NCBI GenBank assembly: GCA_047602475.1
Contig: JASGHE010000006.1
Location: 806,001-870,000 of the forward strand
Origin: JAEUIE01 sp047602475
GTDB taxonomy: Bacteria; Planctomycetota; Planctomycetia; Gemmatales; HRBIN36
Direction of reading: 5' to 3'
DNA: 64,000 bases
Within the stretch, counting starts at the first letter, position 1. Each line of letters starts with the position of its first letter. The notes below the pieces were generated by a model, which did not search any database, was not told the origin of the DNA, and saw only the letters and a program-made list of their open reading frames with translations. This document shows, one piece after another, positions 17,166-26,791 of this stretch. Position numbers and translations under genes: made by a program.

Positions 17166-18041
17166 GTGAGCATGAACGCTCGCTTAGAACCTGAAGCACT
17201 GGTGCCATCCAGCAGTGATCGCCTCACGCGGATGGAAACCAGTGAGAATCGGTCTACCGAAACGGATTTTCGGTTGCCGAATGAGCCGAAACTACCCCCC
17301 GGCTACTCACTGATCGTGGGTGGCGCCGGCTGGTATGATCTGGCCAAAACTGTATTAGATGGCCTCGCGGCGATGATCATCCTCATCGTAGCCATGCCCT
17401 TTGTGCTGGTCTCCGCACTGATCGTTCGGCTGACATCGCATGGGCCGGCGTTCTATACCCAGATGCGTCTGGGCCGGGGCGGCAAGCCGTATGTGATTTA
17501 CAAGCTTCGCTCCATGTACCACGACTGCGAACGCTATTCAGGTATTCGCTGGAGTTCTAAGGGCGACAATCGAGTCACGCCCTTCGGTCGATTCCTGCGC
17601 AAGAGCCATATCGATGAGCTTCCCCAGTTGTGGAACGTCCTGCGTGGAGAAATGAGCCTGATCGGCCCGCGTCCGGAACGCCCGGAACTCGTCGTTTCAC
17701 TGGAAAAGGCGTTGCCCCGTTATAAGGATCGACTGCTGGTCAAACCCGGACTGACTGGACTGGCGCAGATTCAATTGCCTCCGGATACCGATCTGGAAAG
17801 CGTTCGACAAAAGCTGGTGCTGGATCGCGTCTACGTGCGCTATCGCAGTTTCTGGCTCGATCTGCGGATTTATCTTGCTACGATAGTCTACCTGGCAGGA
17901 GTGCCCTTCGAAACCGTCCGTCGCTGGTTTGCTCTTCCTCATGAAATGAAGGAAGAGCGTCAGACGGCTGAAATCGCCCAGGCTTTGCAAGTCCATACGT
18001 CTCAGCCGGCGTACTCGGTTCCTGCACTGGAAAAGGCCTGA
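17166..18041 (+). CDS. Undecaprenyl-phosphate sugar-1-phosphate transferase
   Basis: This 291-residue enzyme should start glycan assembly by moving a sugar-1-phosphate from a nucleotide sugar to undecaprenyl phosphate. It has a hydrophilic N-terminus, one membrane helix (about 62-88), then the conserved catalytic domain with YKLRSMYHD, DELPQLWNVLRGEMSLIGPRPE and KPGLTGLAQI. It lacks the extra N-terminal helices of WbaP-type enzymes, so it is a compact PglC/WcaJ-C type. I chose GTG 17166, 5 nt after AAGGAG; the ATG at 17172 is also possible. It sits between EpsI-like and ligase-like genes. Confidence 0.94.
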   Translation: MSMNARLEPEALVPSSSDRLTRMETSENRSTETDFRLPNEPKLPPGYSLIVGGAGWYDLAKTVLDGLAAMIILIVAMPFVLVSALIVRLTSHGPAFYTQMRLGRGGKPYVIYKLRSMYHDCERYSGIRWSSKGDNRVTPFGRFLRKSHIDELPQLWNVLRGEMSLIGPRPERPELVVSLEKALPRYKDRLLVKPGLTGLAQIQLPPDTDLESVRQKLVLDRVYVRYRSFWLDLRIYLATIVYLAGVPFETVRRWFALPHEMKEERQTAEIAQALQVHTSQPAYSVPALEKA

Positions 18042-18061
18042 GCCTGCTGCGCTAAGCTCCT

Positions 18062-19371
18062 ATGGCCTTTCCTCTTTTCCTACTTCTGAACTTTCTCTTC
18101 TTCATCCGGCCTGATGAGATCATCACGTCGTTGAACGAATCGCGCCTGTACCTCTGGTGCTTCCTGGCGTGCTTGCTCTTTTCCTGGCGTGAATTGTCAG
18201 TCAACCTGAAGCTCGACAAGCTCATCATCGATCCAGTCACCTGCTGCATCATCCTCTACGGCATTGTGTTCACCATTTCCAACGTCATCAACGTCGGTGT
18301 ATTCGAAGCTCGTGAGAAGGGAATTGAGTACGTGAAACTCGTTCTCTATTACCTCTTGTTCATTTCACTGGTTGACACTCCTGAGCGGCTGCGCGCTTCC
18401 TGAAGTTTCTTGTATTCTGCGTGCTGGTCATGACTGCCATCTTGCTGCTCGATCACTATGAGGTGATCCGCGTGGAAGCCATCGAGCCGATCATGCAGAA
18501 TGAATACGACGAAGAGGGCGCGATCAAAGATACGTATCCTCGGCTGCGATACCTGGGCACTTTTCAGGATCCGAACGACTTGAGCATGCTGTTGGGCGTG
18601 GGGATGATCATCTCGGTCTATCTTTACATGTCAGGGACTTCGTTTATTCGGGTGCTCTGGGCCATTCCGTTCGCCTCGGCGGCATTCTTGATGGTGTTGA
18701 CACAGTCCCGAGGTGGACTCCTCGGCCTGGCAGCCGGGGTGGGTGCTTTTTTTGCCAGTAAGATGGGGTGGCGTAAAGCGTTACCCTTGGCGGCCATCGC
18801 CATTCCAGCCTTGCTCTTTGTCGTCGGTGGAAGACAGGGTGACATATCGCTGTCAGGAGGCACCGGCCAGGATCGTCTTCGTATCTGGTCAGACGGTTTC
18901 GCTTTGATGGCCAATCCAAGACATGTGTTGACAGGTATTGGCGTCGATAAGTACCACGATGAAGTCGGTCACGTGGCTCACAATTCTTATGTTCATGCTT
19001 TTGTCGAAACAGGCATGATCGGCGGCGTTATCTTTGCGGGAATGTTCCTGCTCGCCTTTGGTGTCGTTTTTAAGCAGGGATCGGCTTGGCTAAAATACCA
19101 GTCACCCATCCTCGCTCAGATGCATCCGTATCTGCTAGCGGTGCTGGCCGACTATTTGATGTGCATGTTCTCGTTATCTCGGAATTATGTCGTGACGACC
19201 TACATGATGCTCGGAATTTGCACCGCTTTCATTCGGATGGCACAGGATGAGCATGAACGGTCCTGGTATAACATGGATTTCCGCATGATTGTTCTAATCT
19301 GTGGGCTAGGATTGGGTGTCTTTGCCGTCCTCAAGGTGTTCTTGATGATGTTCGTTCAGTTCGGTACCTAG
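18062..19371 (+). CDS. O-antigen ligase/polymerase-like membrane protein, frameshifted
   Basis: Two frames together make one gene: 18062-18403 (about 113 residues) and 18383-19371. The join lies at about 18391-18397, where adding one base would let ...PERLR run into RFLKFLVFCVL. The combined product (about 435 residues) has around ten membrane helices, a central segment LGTFQDPNDLSMLL, the TQSRGGLLGL motif and HNSYVHAFVETGMIGG, which are typical of the Wzy_C/O-antigen ligase family. These enzymes join or polymerise lipid-linked glycans on the periplasmic face. The good motif conservation after the break argues for a sequencing error rather than decay. The stop is immediately followed by the ABC permease start. 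Confidence 0.85.
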
Positions 19372-19377
19372 GAAGAT

Positions 19378-20289
19378 ATGGAAACAGGTTCAGCCATCTC
19401 ATTGAAAGCCATGCCCGGCGCAGTCAAAGCGACCTCCGCCAGCGGTACGTCGCTCAATCGGCACAAGACACTGCCGGTCACGATCATTGAACCGAGGCAA
19501 AGCTGGCTTGGACTCGGCTTGGGCGAACTATGGCGGTCTCGTGAACTGCTCTACTACCTCTGCTGGCGTGATGTCAAGATTCGATACAAGCAGACGTTCC
19601 TGGGAGTGGCCTGGGCCATCCTGCAACCTGCGCTGCTGATGATCGTCTTCAGCCTCTTCTTCGGTCGGCTCAGTCAAAGCGAAGCGAGCCCGGTGCCGTT
19701 CCCGCTCTTTATCTGTGCGGGCATTCTGCCCTGGACCTTCTTTGCGACCGCCCTCTCCAACGCTGCCAACAGTGTTGTCAGTTCCGAGAGGATGATCAGC
19801 AAGATTTACTTCCCCAGGCTGCTGCTGCCCCTGTCCAGTGTCGGTGCAGCTCTAGTCGACTTCCTCATCGCCATCGTGCTGATGGGGGCGATGCTGATCT
19901 GGTACGGCGTGATGCCTGCTGCGACCATCGTGCTGGTGCCGGTGCTGATACTCCTGATTGGCATGACCGCTGCCGGGCTTGGTATCTTCCTGGCTGCTCT
20001 CAACGTCAACTATCGAGACTTCCGCTACATCATTCCCTTTCTCATCCAGATCGGCCTGTTCGCAACGCCCACTATTTACCTGGCTCCCGACTTGCTCGGC
20101 GGCAAGATGCAGAACCTACTCTGGCTCAACCCGATGGCGGCCATCATTGCCAGCTTCCGTGCTGCCATCTTTGGTACTGAGATTCCCTGGCTGCAACTCG
20201 CCGGGGCGACTGTACTTTCAGCCGGCATGCTGGTGCTGGGCATGATGTATTTCCGCCGAGTGGAAGGCACCTTTGCTGATCACATTTAG
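19378..20289 (+). CDS. ABC-2 type polysaccharide exporter permease (Wzm/TagG-like)
   Basis: This 303-residue protein has a soluble N-terminus and six membrane helices from about residue 70 onward. Family motifs include LLYYLCWRDVKIRYKQTFLG before helix 1, AWAILQPALLMIVF, and LNVNYRDFRYIIPF in the second half. The start lies 6 nt past the previous stop, with AGGAAG overlapping it. It pairs with the ATPase encoded next and would move a finished lipid-linked polysaccharide across the inner membrane. The Phe/Pro-rich segment GILPWTFFATALSNAANSVV is typical of this subfamily. Confidence 0.95.
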   Translation: METGSAISLKAMPGAVKATSASGTSLNRHKTLPVTIIEPRQSWLGLGLGELWRSRELLYYLCWRDVKIRYKQTFLGVAWAILQPALLMIVFSLFFGRLSQSEASPVPFPLFICAGILPWTFFATALSNAANSVVSSERMISKIYFPRLLLPLSSVGAALVDFLIAIVLMGAMLIWYGVMPAATIVLVPVLILLIGMTAAGLGIFLAALNVNYRDFRYIIPFLIQIGLFATPTIYLAPDLLGGKMQNLLWLNPMAAIIASFRAAIFGTEIPWLQLAGATVLSAGMLVLGMMYFRRVEGTFADHI

Positions 20290-20326
20290 TGCAGGGAGAA
20301 CGACGCTCGCGCTGAGCTGAACAACG

Positions 20327-21568
20327 ATGATGTCCACCTCGATTCGTGTGCAAAACGTGGGGAAAGAGTATCAGATGGTGCATGGCCACCAGCGGGCCAG
20401 CTACCGTACGCTGCGTGATACGCTTAGCGAGGCCTTTGGGCGTCTGCGGGGCAATGGCCATGCGAAGAAGAACAAACATACCTTCTGGGCTCTCAAAGAC
20501 GTCAACTTCGAGATTCCCGAAGGTGGCGTCGTAGGCATCATTGGCCATAACGGCGCGGGTAAGAGCACCCTCCTGAAGATTCTCTCTCGTATCACTCAGC
20601 CCACCACCGGGCGTGTTGAACTGCATGGCCGGGTAGGCAGCCTGCTCGAAGTAGGCACCGGTTTCCATCCTGAGCTTTCGGGAAGAGAGAACATCTTCCT
20701 CAATGGCAGCATCCTGGGGATGAGTCATAAGGAAATCCAGCGCCGCTTCGACGAGATCGTGGCCTTCGCAGAAGTGGAAAAGTTCCTGGAGATGCCGGTC
20801 AAACGCTACTCCAGCGGCATGTACGTTCGGCTGGCGTTCGCTGTTGCCGCCCACCTGGAGCCGGAGATACTGCTGGTCGATGAAGTGCTGGCGGTGGGCG
20901 ACATCCAGTTTCAAAAGAAGTGCCTGGAGAAGATGCAGCAAGTGAGCCGTTCTGGTCGAACGGTACTGTTCGTCAGCCACAATCTCGCCTCGGTGCGAAC
21001 GCTGTGCAAGACGGCTATTACGCTGGAGGCGGGGCATCTGGTCGGCATGGGTGATGCCGATGGTGAAGTGAAAGCCTACCTCGCCAAGATCGCGTCGCAG
21101 TCGCTGACCTCGCTCGAAAGCCGGGAAGACCGGGAAGGCGACGGCACGGCGCACATCACCAATCTGGTGATTACCGATCTGCATGGCGAACCCGTCGATC
21201 ATGTCTTCGCCGGGCAGGGTGTTCGCATGATTGTGAAGTACAAGAGTCAGGCTGCCGGCAAAGTTCCCCTCGTCGCACTTTCAGTGCTGTCGGCCGATGC
21301 GACGAAGCTGTTCCACGTCGATAACGTCACTCGCAACCAGACGCTGCCCCTCTCGAAAGAGGAAGGGGAGTATATCTGCACGATTCCCAAGCTGCCGCTG
21401 ACGCCGGGGCTATACCAGATCAACGCCTGTTTGCTTCTGAATGAAATCACCGTTGATCACGTCTGGACCGCTGCCACGCTGGAAGTGCTGCCCGGCGACT
21501 TCTTCAACGTCGGCAAGGTAGCAGAGCACTTCGCCTCGGTCGTCTTTGTTGATCATGAATGGTCATAA
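20327..21568 (+). CDS. ABC polysaccharide exporter ATPase with C-terminal glycan-binding-like domain (Wzt-like)
   Basis: This 413-residue protein powers the permease encoded just upstream. The nucleotide-binding domain has Walker A GHNGAGKST (73-81), the YSSGMYVRLAFA signature (161-172), Walker B ILLVDE (181-186) and an SHN switch His near 217. Residues about 265-413 form a beta-rich extra domain like the carbohydrate-binding Wzt C-terminal domain, which in known systems reads the terminal modification of the polymer before export. A 45-residue insertion-like stretch near the N-terminus (ASYRTLRDTLSEAFGRL) is common in this subfamily. Two adjacent ATG codons (20327 and 20330) can serve as start. 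Confidence 0.95.
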   Translation: MMSTSIRVQNVGKEYQMVHGHQRASYRTLRDTLSEAFGRLRGNGHAKKNKHTFWALKDVNFEIPEGGVVGIIGHNGAGKSTLLKILSRITQPTTGRVELHGRVGSLLEVGTGFHPELSGRENIFLNGSILGMSHKEIQRRFDEIVAFAEVEKFLEMPVKRYSSGMYVRLAFAVAAHLEPEILLVDEVLAVGDIQFQKKCLEKMQQVSRSGRTVLFVSHNLASVRTLCKTAITLEAGHLVGMGDADGEVKAYLAKIASQSLTSLESREDREGDGTAHITNLVITDLHGEPVDHVFAGQGVRMIVKYKSQAAGKVPLVALSVLSADATKLFHVDNVTRNQTLPLSKEEGEYICTIPKLPLTPGLYQINACLLLNEITVDHVWTAATLEVLPGDFFNVGKVAEHFASVVFVDHEWS

Positions 21569-21730
21569 TGGGAGCCACGCCGGGTGAATTCTCTCAACCG
21601 CCCCCTCACTTCTGCCCCATTTATGACGTAGAGTAGCTAGACCTTTCCCTCGAAGGACTTGGCGTGCCCCTCATTCAACCATCGGTACAGCGACACATGA
21701 AACCAAGGCGAGCGCTTACCGAGCGGCTCA

Positions 21731-22474
21731 GTGACCTGCGTGACTTCCGCAACCACTGGCGCTGACAAGAAGCTGGTGGAGCATCTGCGCAACCTCCCCT
21801 CGCACTTCACGCAGATCATCTATGGCTTGCCGGTCATCACCCTGTCGGAACTGGTAAAAGACGATGTCACTCCCGATGAACCGATCATGGATGATTTGTG
21901 CCTGCCCAACCATGTCGAAGGGCCGGGGCATAACGATCTGGTACCGCTGCTTCGTATTTTGAAGAGCAAGCAGCCCAAGGTCGTCCTCGAACTCGGCACC
22001 GCGCATGGCAATACGACAGCGAACATCTGCAAGCAGTGTCCTGACGCTCAGATCTATTCCGTGAACGCTTTGCCTGAACAGATCAGCGGCGACATCATTA
22101 CCTTTGCTTTGACCAAAGACGAGATCGGCAGAGCCTTCCGCAAAAATGGGTACGGGCATCGGGTGCAGCAGATCTATGCCAACACGCTGGAGCTTGATCT
22201 GTCGCCTCATCTCAAGAAGGGCACGGTTGATCTCGCTATCGTGGATGCCTGCCACGATACGCCCTTTGTGCTGAACGACTTTCTCAAGGTCGTTCCCTAC
22301 ATGAAGCCCGGCGGACTGGTGCTCTTGCACGATACCCATCCGAGCATGGAAGAGCACTTGATCGGTAGCTACAGGGCCTGCATGTATCTCCGCAAGCAGG
22401 GTTACGATATCCGTCATCTGCGGGATACCTGGTGGGGTGTCTGGCAGGTTCCTCAAGATCGCAAGCAAGCATAA
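21731..22474 (+). CDS. Class I SAM-dependent methyltransferase-like protein
   Basis: This 247-residue soluble protein has the glycine motif VLELGTAHGNTTANI (about 85-99), an acidic residue in the following strand region (QIYSVNAL), and VDLAIVDACHDTPFVLNDF, the Asp/His arrangement of Methyltransf_24-type enzymes. GGLVLLHDTHP follows, also typical. In this locus it would methylate a sugar or cap the glycan. The start is uncertain: GTG 21731 lacks a good ribosome-binding site and GTG 21740 is an alternative. It ends 3 nt before the next glycosyltransferase gene. Confidence 0.85.
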   Translation: MTCVTSATTGADKKLVEHLRNLPSHFTQIIYGLPVITLSELVKDDVTPDEPIMDDLCLPNHVEGPGHNDLVPLLRILKSKQPKVVLELGTAHGNTTANICKQCPDAQIYSVNALPEQISGDIITFALTKDEIGRAFRKNGYGHRVQQIYANTLELDLSPHLKKGTVDLAIVDACHDTPFVLNDFLKVVPYMKPGGLVLLHDTHPSMEEHLIGSYRACMYLRKQGYDIRHLRDTWWGVWQVPQDRKQA

Positions 22475-22476
22475 CC

Positions 22477-23697
22477 ATGCAGCCAGCGGCGTCGCCCAAC
22501 CCGCTCCTTTGTGCTCTCGATTTCGCCAGCAACTGGGAAATCCGGGGAGGGGTGTGGCGTTATGGCATCGAACTGACCCGTGCCCTGGTGAAGCTGCTCG
22601 GGCCGGAAGCGGTGCTGCTTCCCGTCTATGATCGTCTCCCTCCAGAACGATTGGAAGAAGTAGCCCAGACTGGCGGCAAGCTCATCGCTGACGGCTGGCA
22701 CACCCGGTACGATCGTCTCGAAGCCATGGCTCAGCGGAATGGCCGATTCATTCCCTGGAAGACGGTGCTGCCTTTGGTCTATGGCCCGAAGATGAAGCAG
22801 CGTCTCTTTCGTTCAGCCTTGGGGCAGGCCAACGTCTGCCATGCCATCTTCACCTGCCGGGGTACGCCGAAGCATGGTGTGACGGTGGGCACCATTCATG
22901 ATCTCATTCCGCTGCTTCACGAGACAGGGGCAGGCTTCAGCAAGGAACGCTTCCTGAGCATGATCGAAGATCATCGCCGCTGGGCCACGCTGGTGATCGT
23001 TCCTTCGGAAGCGACCAAGTCGGATCTCATCAAACACCTCAACTACCCCGCCGATCAGATTCGTGTCGTTTATCATGGCATCGATACCGGTTTGTTTCAT
23101 CCGAACGTCGCTCTGCCTGATGAGCTACTTAAGAAACATGACTTGAAGCCGGGTCAGTTCCTACTCTATGTCGGTGCTTTGGAGCGAAGGAAGAACATCG
23201 AACGGCTGATCGAAGCGTATCATGCGGCGGTGGGTGATCGACGGGATATGCCGTTAGTGCTCTCCGGTTCTGTCGTTCATGATTTGCCTAGGCTGAAGGA
23301 AGCTCTGGGTGATGGCTCCGGGAGGGTCAGGCACATCGGTTATGTCACGGATGATGATCTCCCCGGTCTCTATCGTGCTGCACGGGCTCTGGTCCATGTC
23401 GCAGTGGCTGAGGGGTTCGGCTTCACACCTCCCGAAGCGATGGCGTGTGGCACGCCGGTGGTGACAGCCAGGCAGACTGCTACCGGCGAAGTGGTCGGCG
23501 AAGCGGGATTGCTTGTCGATGCGTTTAGCATCAATGAGATTGCCAAGGGCATCAGAACGATCATCGGCGACAATGCTGTGCATGCCCAGCTTAGTTCGCT
23601 TGGTAAGATTCGTGCAGCGGGCTTCACCTGGCGTCGCTGTGCTGAGCAAACCTATGCTGTCTATCAGGAAGCCTGGCAGCGAAGGAGCCCAACATGA
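22477..23697 (+). CDS. Glycosyltransferase, GT4 (group 1) family
   Basis: The ATG at 22477 gives 406 residues. The protein has the GT-B fold layout: an N-terminal acceptor half and a C-terminal nucleotide-sugar half with FLLYVGALERRKNIERLIEAY near residue 225 and the E-x7-E signature in AEGFGFTPPEAMACGTPVV near 315. It is soluble, and would act at the cytoplasmic face, adding one sugar to the lipid-linked chain. The segment GGVWRYGIELTRAL near the N-terminus is typical of mannosyltransferase-like members, but the sugar cannot be assigned. It overlaps the next gene by ATGA. Confidence 0.93.
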   Translation: MQPAASPNPLLCALDFASNWEIRGGVWRYGIELTRALVKLLGPEAVLLPVYDRLPPERLEEVAQTGGKLIADGWHTRYDRLEAMAQRNGRFIPWKTVLPLVYGPKMKQRLFRSALGQANVCHAIFTCRGTPKHGVTVGTIHDLIPLLHETGAGFSKERFLSMIEDHRRWATLVIVPSEATKSDLIKHLNYPADQIRVVYHGIDTGLFHPNVALPDELLKKHDLKPGQFLLYVGALERRKNIERLIEAYHAAVGDRRDMPLVLSGSVVHDLPRLKEALGDGSGRVRHIGYVTDDDLPGLYRAARALVHVAVAEGFGFTPPEAMACGTPVVTARQTATGEVVGEAGLLVDAFSINEIAKGIRTIIGDNAVHAQLSSLGKIRAAGFTWRRCAEQTYAVYQEAWQRRSPT

Positions 23698-24868
23698 GGC
23701 TCGGCTTCTACACGCCCAACTATCCGGGCATCACCCAGGATGGCGGCATCGGCACCTATACTCGTGATCTGGCCCGAACGCTGACACAACTCGGCCATGT
23801 GGTGCATGTCGTTACCCCCGGAACTGGCGACGATAGTTCCGATGGAGCAGTGCAGATACATCAAGTGAATCTGCGTCACGTGCCGATCATCGACCGCTTC
23901 TACCCCGGCTACGGCAACTGTCGACATCTGAGCAATCGATTGAAGAAACTCGTCGACCAGCATCAACTGGAACTGATCGAACTGCCCAACTGGGAAGGGC
24001 TAGGCATCTTCTACCAGAAGAGCAGAAAGACGCCGACCGTCGTCAGGCTGCATACTTCGTCGAAAGAGACCCAGATCATCGATCAGCTTTTGATGACGAG
24101 GTTGCTCGAATGGGATGTCAAGCGGGAGCATCAACAGGCTCGACAGGCAGACTTGCTCATCACTCACTCCGAAGCACATCGAAAAATGATGTGCGAAGAG
24201 CAGGGGATGGCGCTGATCGGATCGAACTGATTCCGCATGGAGTCGAGGTCTTTCCTGATTTCATTCGTCCACCACGCTCCCCTGGGCCGTTACGGATCGT
24301 ATTCTTGGGACGACTGGAGAAGCGCAAGGGTACGCTGGAGTTGTTACAGGCGTTTCCCAAGGTGCTAGAGCTACACCCCGGCACCGAGTTGACTCTCATC
24401 GGCACGGATCGGCCCCATTGTCCCGGTGATCGCACTCATGCCGTATGGATACAAGACGAACTGCCGACGGCAGTTCGTCAGCAGATTCACCTCGCCGGCC
24501 GGTTGCCTCAAGAGCAAGTGAATCAGCACCTAAAGACAGCTGACGTCTTCATCGCCCCCTCCCGCTACGAATCCTTTGGCCTCATCTATCCCGAAGCAAT
24601 GCGCTGGGGCATCCCGGTCATTGGCTGCAACGTCGGCGGCGTGCCGGAGATCATTCACGATGGGGAGTCGGGACTATTGATCGCGCCCGAATCTCCCGAG
24701 GCGATTATCCAAGCCCTGCATCGATTGCTTAGCGACGAGAGACTGAGGCAACAGTTAGGAACAGCCGGGCGAAAGCGTGTCGAATCGGAGTTCAGTTCCA
24801 TGAAGATGGCTGAGCGAGTCGTGGCCAAGTTCGAGAAGCTCCTTGCAACCAAGGGCAGGCGCAACTAA
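23694..24868 (+). CDS. Glycosyltransferase, GT4 family, frameshifted
   Basis: The first frame (23694-24230) gives a normal GT4 N-terminal half starting MRLGFYTPNYPGITQDGGIG. The second frame carries the C-terminal half: IPHGVEVF, IVFLGRLEKRKGTLELLQAF and the E-x7-E motif in YESFGLIYPEAMRWGIPVIG. The switch falls at 24203-24216, in CAGGGGATGGCGCTGATCGG, and is repaired by one extra base. The full product would be about 390 residues. ATGA overlap with the preceding gene shows translational coupling. No slippery heptamer is present, so programmed frameshifting is unlikely. It is probably an intact enzyme with an assembly error. Confidence 0.88.
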
Positions 24869-24880
24869 CTTTCATAGTAG

Positions 24881-24906
24881 AGTTGCCATCACGCTCCGCG
24901 TGATGG
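24881..24906. repeat. Short palindrome AGTTGCCATCACGCTCCGCGTGATGG
   Basis: CCATCACGCTCCGCGTGATGG folds on itself, and is preceded by AGTTG. The same sequence with one change begins the 140-bp element at 40578, so this is a partial or solo copy of that repeat. It lies in the gap before the FkbM methyltransferase, which argues against the longer starts of that gene. Confidence 0.7.
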
Positions 24907-24923
24907 TCTGGAGAAGCATTCTG

Positions 24924-25820
24924 ATGTCAGCAAGCCCGGCAAAACCCGCAACCACCTGGCCCGTCGCGGCCCACAAGATGGTGCGTGGCTTGCTTCTCTA
25001 CGGTAAGAGCTTGCCAGGCATGTGGCGGTTGCGGCATCGTGTCCTCAACTTCGAGAAGGTTCGTTTCCCCGAAGCCCCGGTCAAGGCCCGCCTCAGTTAT
25101 GGCCCCACCATGTGGGTAAGGCCCAACGACCCGATCGGCAGGGCTATCTTCTACGATGGCCAATGGGAAACGGCTGTGATCGGCCATTTCGCCAAGGAAC
25201 TGCGCGCTGGCGATGTGGTGCTCGATGTCGGCGCCAACATTGGTCAGTTTGCAGTGGTGGCTGGAGCAAAGGTGGGGCCGACGGGCAAGGTCTTCGCCGT
25301 CGAAGCGGGCAGTGCAGCCTTTGGCATCTTGAGCAAGAACATCGAAGAGAACGGTTTCACCCACGTGAAGCACCTGCACCTCGCTGCCTGGGACAGTGAG
25401 ACGACGCTACATCTGGGTGGCGTTCGGGAAGACATGCTCGGCTGGGGCAAGGTGCAGCAGGAAGCGAGCACGCAGACCGAAGCTATCCCAGCCCGTCGGC
25501 TCGACACGGTGTTGGCTGAACTGGGCTGCACCAGGGTGGATGTCATCAAGATCGATATCGAAGGGGCCGAACTCAAGGCGATGCAGGGCATGGAAGGGTT
25601 GTTCAAACAAAATCCTCCCCGCATCGTTTACTGTGAAGTGGCTAACAACCACGATTCCTACGGCGGCACTGCTCAAGACCTCGTTCGCTTCTTTACGGAT
25701 CGAGGTTACCGAGGCCTGTTACTCGAAGATGCCGGCCCGGTGCAGTTCGATATCAAGGTGCTTGATGAAACGGTCAACGTCACGGTTGCCTTCGTGCTTG
25801 ATGGCAAGGAGGCGAGATGA
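24924..25820 (+). CDS. FkbM-family methyltransferase
   Basis: This is a 298-residue protein with GDVVLDVGANIGQFAVVAG as SAM-binding motif I, VFAVEAG with the acidic ribose contact, and DVIKIDIEGAELKAMQGM, the FkbM hallmark. FkbM enzymes O-methylate sugars or other hydroxyls, and are common in glycan clusters. I chose ATG 24924 (MSASPAKP) because GGAGAAG lies upstream and because the alternative ATG at 24903 lies inside a repeat. It overlaps the next gene by ATGA. Confidence 0.92.
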   Translation: MSASPAKPATTWPVAAHKMVRGLLLYGKSLPGMWRLRHRVLNFEKVRFPEAPVKARLSYGPTMWVRPNDPIGRAIFYDGQWETAVIGHFAKELRAGDVVLDVGANIGQFAVVAGAKVGPTGKVFAVEAGSAAFGILSKNIEENGFTHVKHLHLAAWDSETTLHLGGVREDMLGWGKVQQEASTQTEAIPARRLDTVLAELGCTRVDVIKIDIEGAELKAMQGMEGLFKQNPPRIVYCEVANNHDSYGGTAQDLVRFFTDRGYRGLLLEDAGPVQFDIKVLDETVNVTVAFVLDGKEAR

Positions 25821-26788
25821 CTCAACCACTCGTCTCGGTGATCATCCCCAGTTACAACTATGGCCGCTACGTCGGGCAGGCGATTGACAGCGCCCTGGCA
25901 CAGAGCTACCCGAATCAGGAAGTGATCGTCGTCGATGACGGCAGCACCGACGATACGAAAGAGCGATTAGCTGCGTACGGCAACCGCATCAGGTACATCT
26001 ATCAGCAGAACCAGCATCTCTCGGCTGCACGCAACACCGGTATCAGGGAAGCTAAGGGCGAGTACCTGGCATTTCTCGATTCCGACGATGCCTTCCACCC
26101 GCGCAAGACTGAATTGCAGATGAGCTATCTGCAAGCTCATCCCGAAGTCGATCTAGTCGGCACCGAGATGTTCAGCGACGAAACCATTGTCTGGTGTCCC
26201 GTCGATCCGCAGCATATTCCCGCCACGCCGATCAGTCTGGAAGCGATGGCCATCAAGCCACGTTTTGCTCCGAGCAGTGTGATCGCACACAAGAAGTGCT
26301 TCGAAGCGGTCGGTCAGTTCGATACCGCTCTTCGTTCTGTTGAAGATCGTGACATGTGGCTGCGGATCGGCACACAGTTCAAGATGGTCCGGCTCGATAT
26401 TCCTCTGACGTGGTATCGCATTACGCCGGGCAGCATGTCGACCAACCCGGAACGGATGGAGCACTTTGAACTACTGGTACTGAACCGTTCGCTCGATTTC
26501 CCACAACTGAAAGATCAACCAGCGGTTCGTCGACAAGCGCTCAGTCATTGCTATCGCTCTTCTGCATACACGTTTCATGCCGCTGGGCGTTCAAAGGAAG
26601 CGTTCAACAGGCTGGTGCAATCGATACGTTGCTGGCCGGGGTTCTATGCTAAAGAGGATGCAGTGCCAGCTCTCTATCGATGTCGCCTCTTGTGGGCGAC
26701 TCTGAAAGTCATGATGCGAGGCGCTTCGAAACCGCCTTCTTCGGCAACAGTCAATACGGCTCCCATTCCAGAAGCGACTACTTCGTAA
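25817..26788 (+). CDS. Glycosyltransferase, GT2 family
   Basis: This 323-residue GT-A enzyme starts PLVSVIIPSYNYGRYVGQAI, continues VIVVDDGSTDDT and has the metal-binding FLDSDDAF motif near residue 90, then EDRDMWLRIG near 170. These are the expected GT2 features for transfer of a sugar from a nucleotide donor. No membrane helix is visible. Its ATG overlaps the previous stop (ATGA), so translation is coupled. The C-terminal 80 residues are helical and not diagnostic. The donor sugar is unknown. Confidence 0.94.
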   Translation: MTQPLVSVIIPSYNYGRYVGQAIDSALAQSYPNQEVIVVDDGSTDDTKERLAAYGNRIRYIYQQNQHLSAARNTGIREAKGEYLAFLDSDDAFHPRKTELQMSYLQAHPEVDLVGTEMFSDETIVWCPVDPQHIPATPISLEAMAIKPRFAPSSVIAHKKCFEAVGQFDTALRSVEDRDMWLRIGTQFKMVRLDIPLTWYRITPGSMSTNPERMEHFELLVLNRSLDFPQLKDQPAVRRQALSHCYRSSAYTFHAAGRSKEAFNRLVQSIRCWPGFYAKEDAVPALYRCRLLWATLKVMMRGASKPPSSATVNTAPIPEATTS

Positions 26789-26791
26789 TCC

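Noticed and set aside
20144..21202. A 352-residue minus-strand frame opposite the exporter ATPase
   Set aside because: The sense strand has the full ABC ATPase motif set.
21697..21765. Short frame starting MKPRRALTERLSDLRDF before the methyltransferase
   Set aside because: It could be the true N-terminus if a frameshift existed, but the shift needed has the opposite sign to the other breaks and no ribosome-binding site is seen. Left as an uncertain start.
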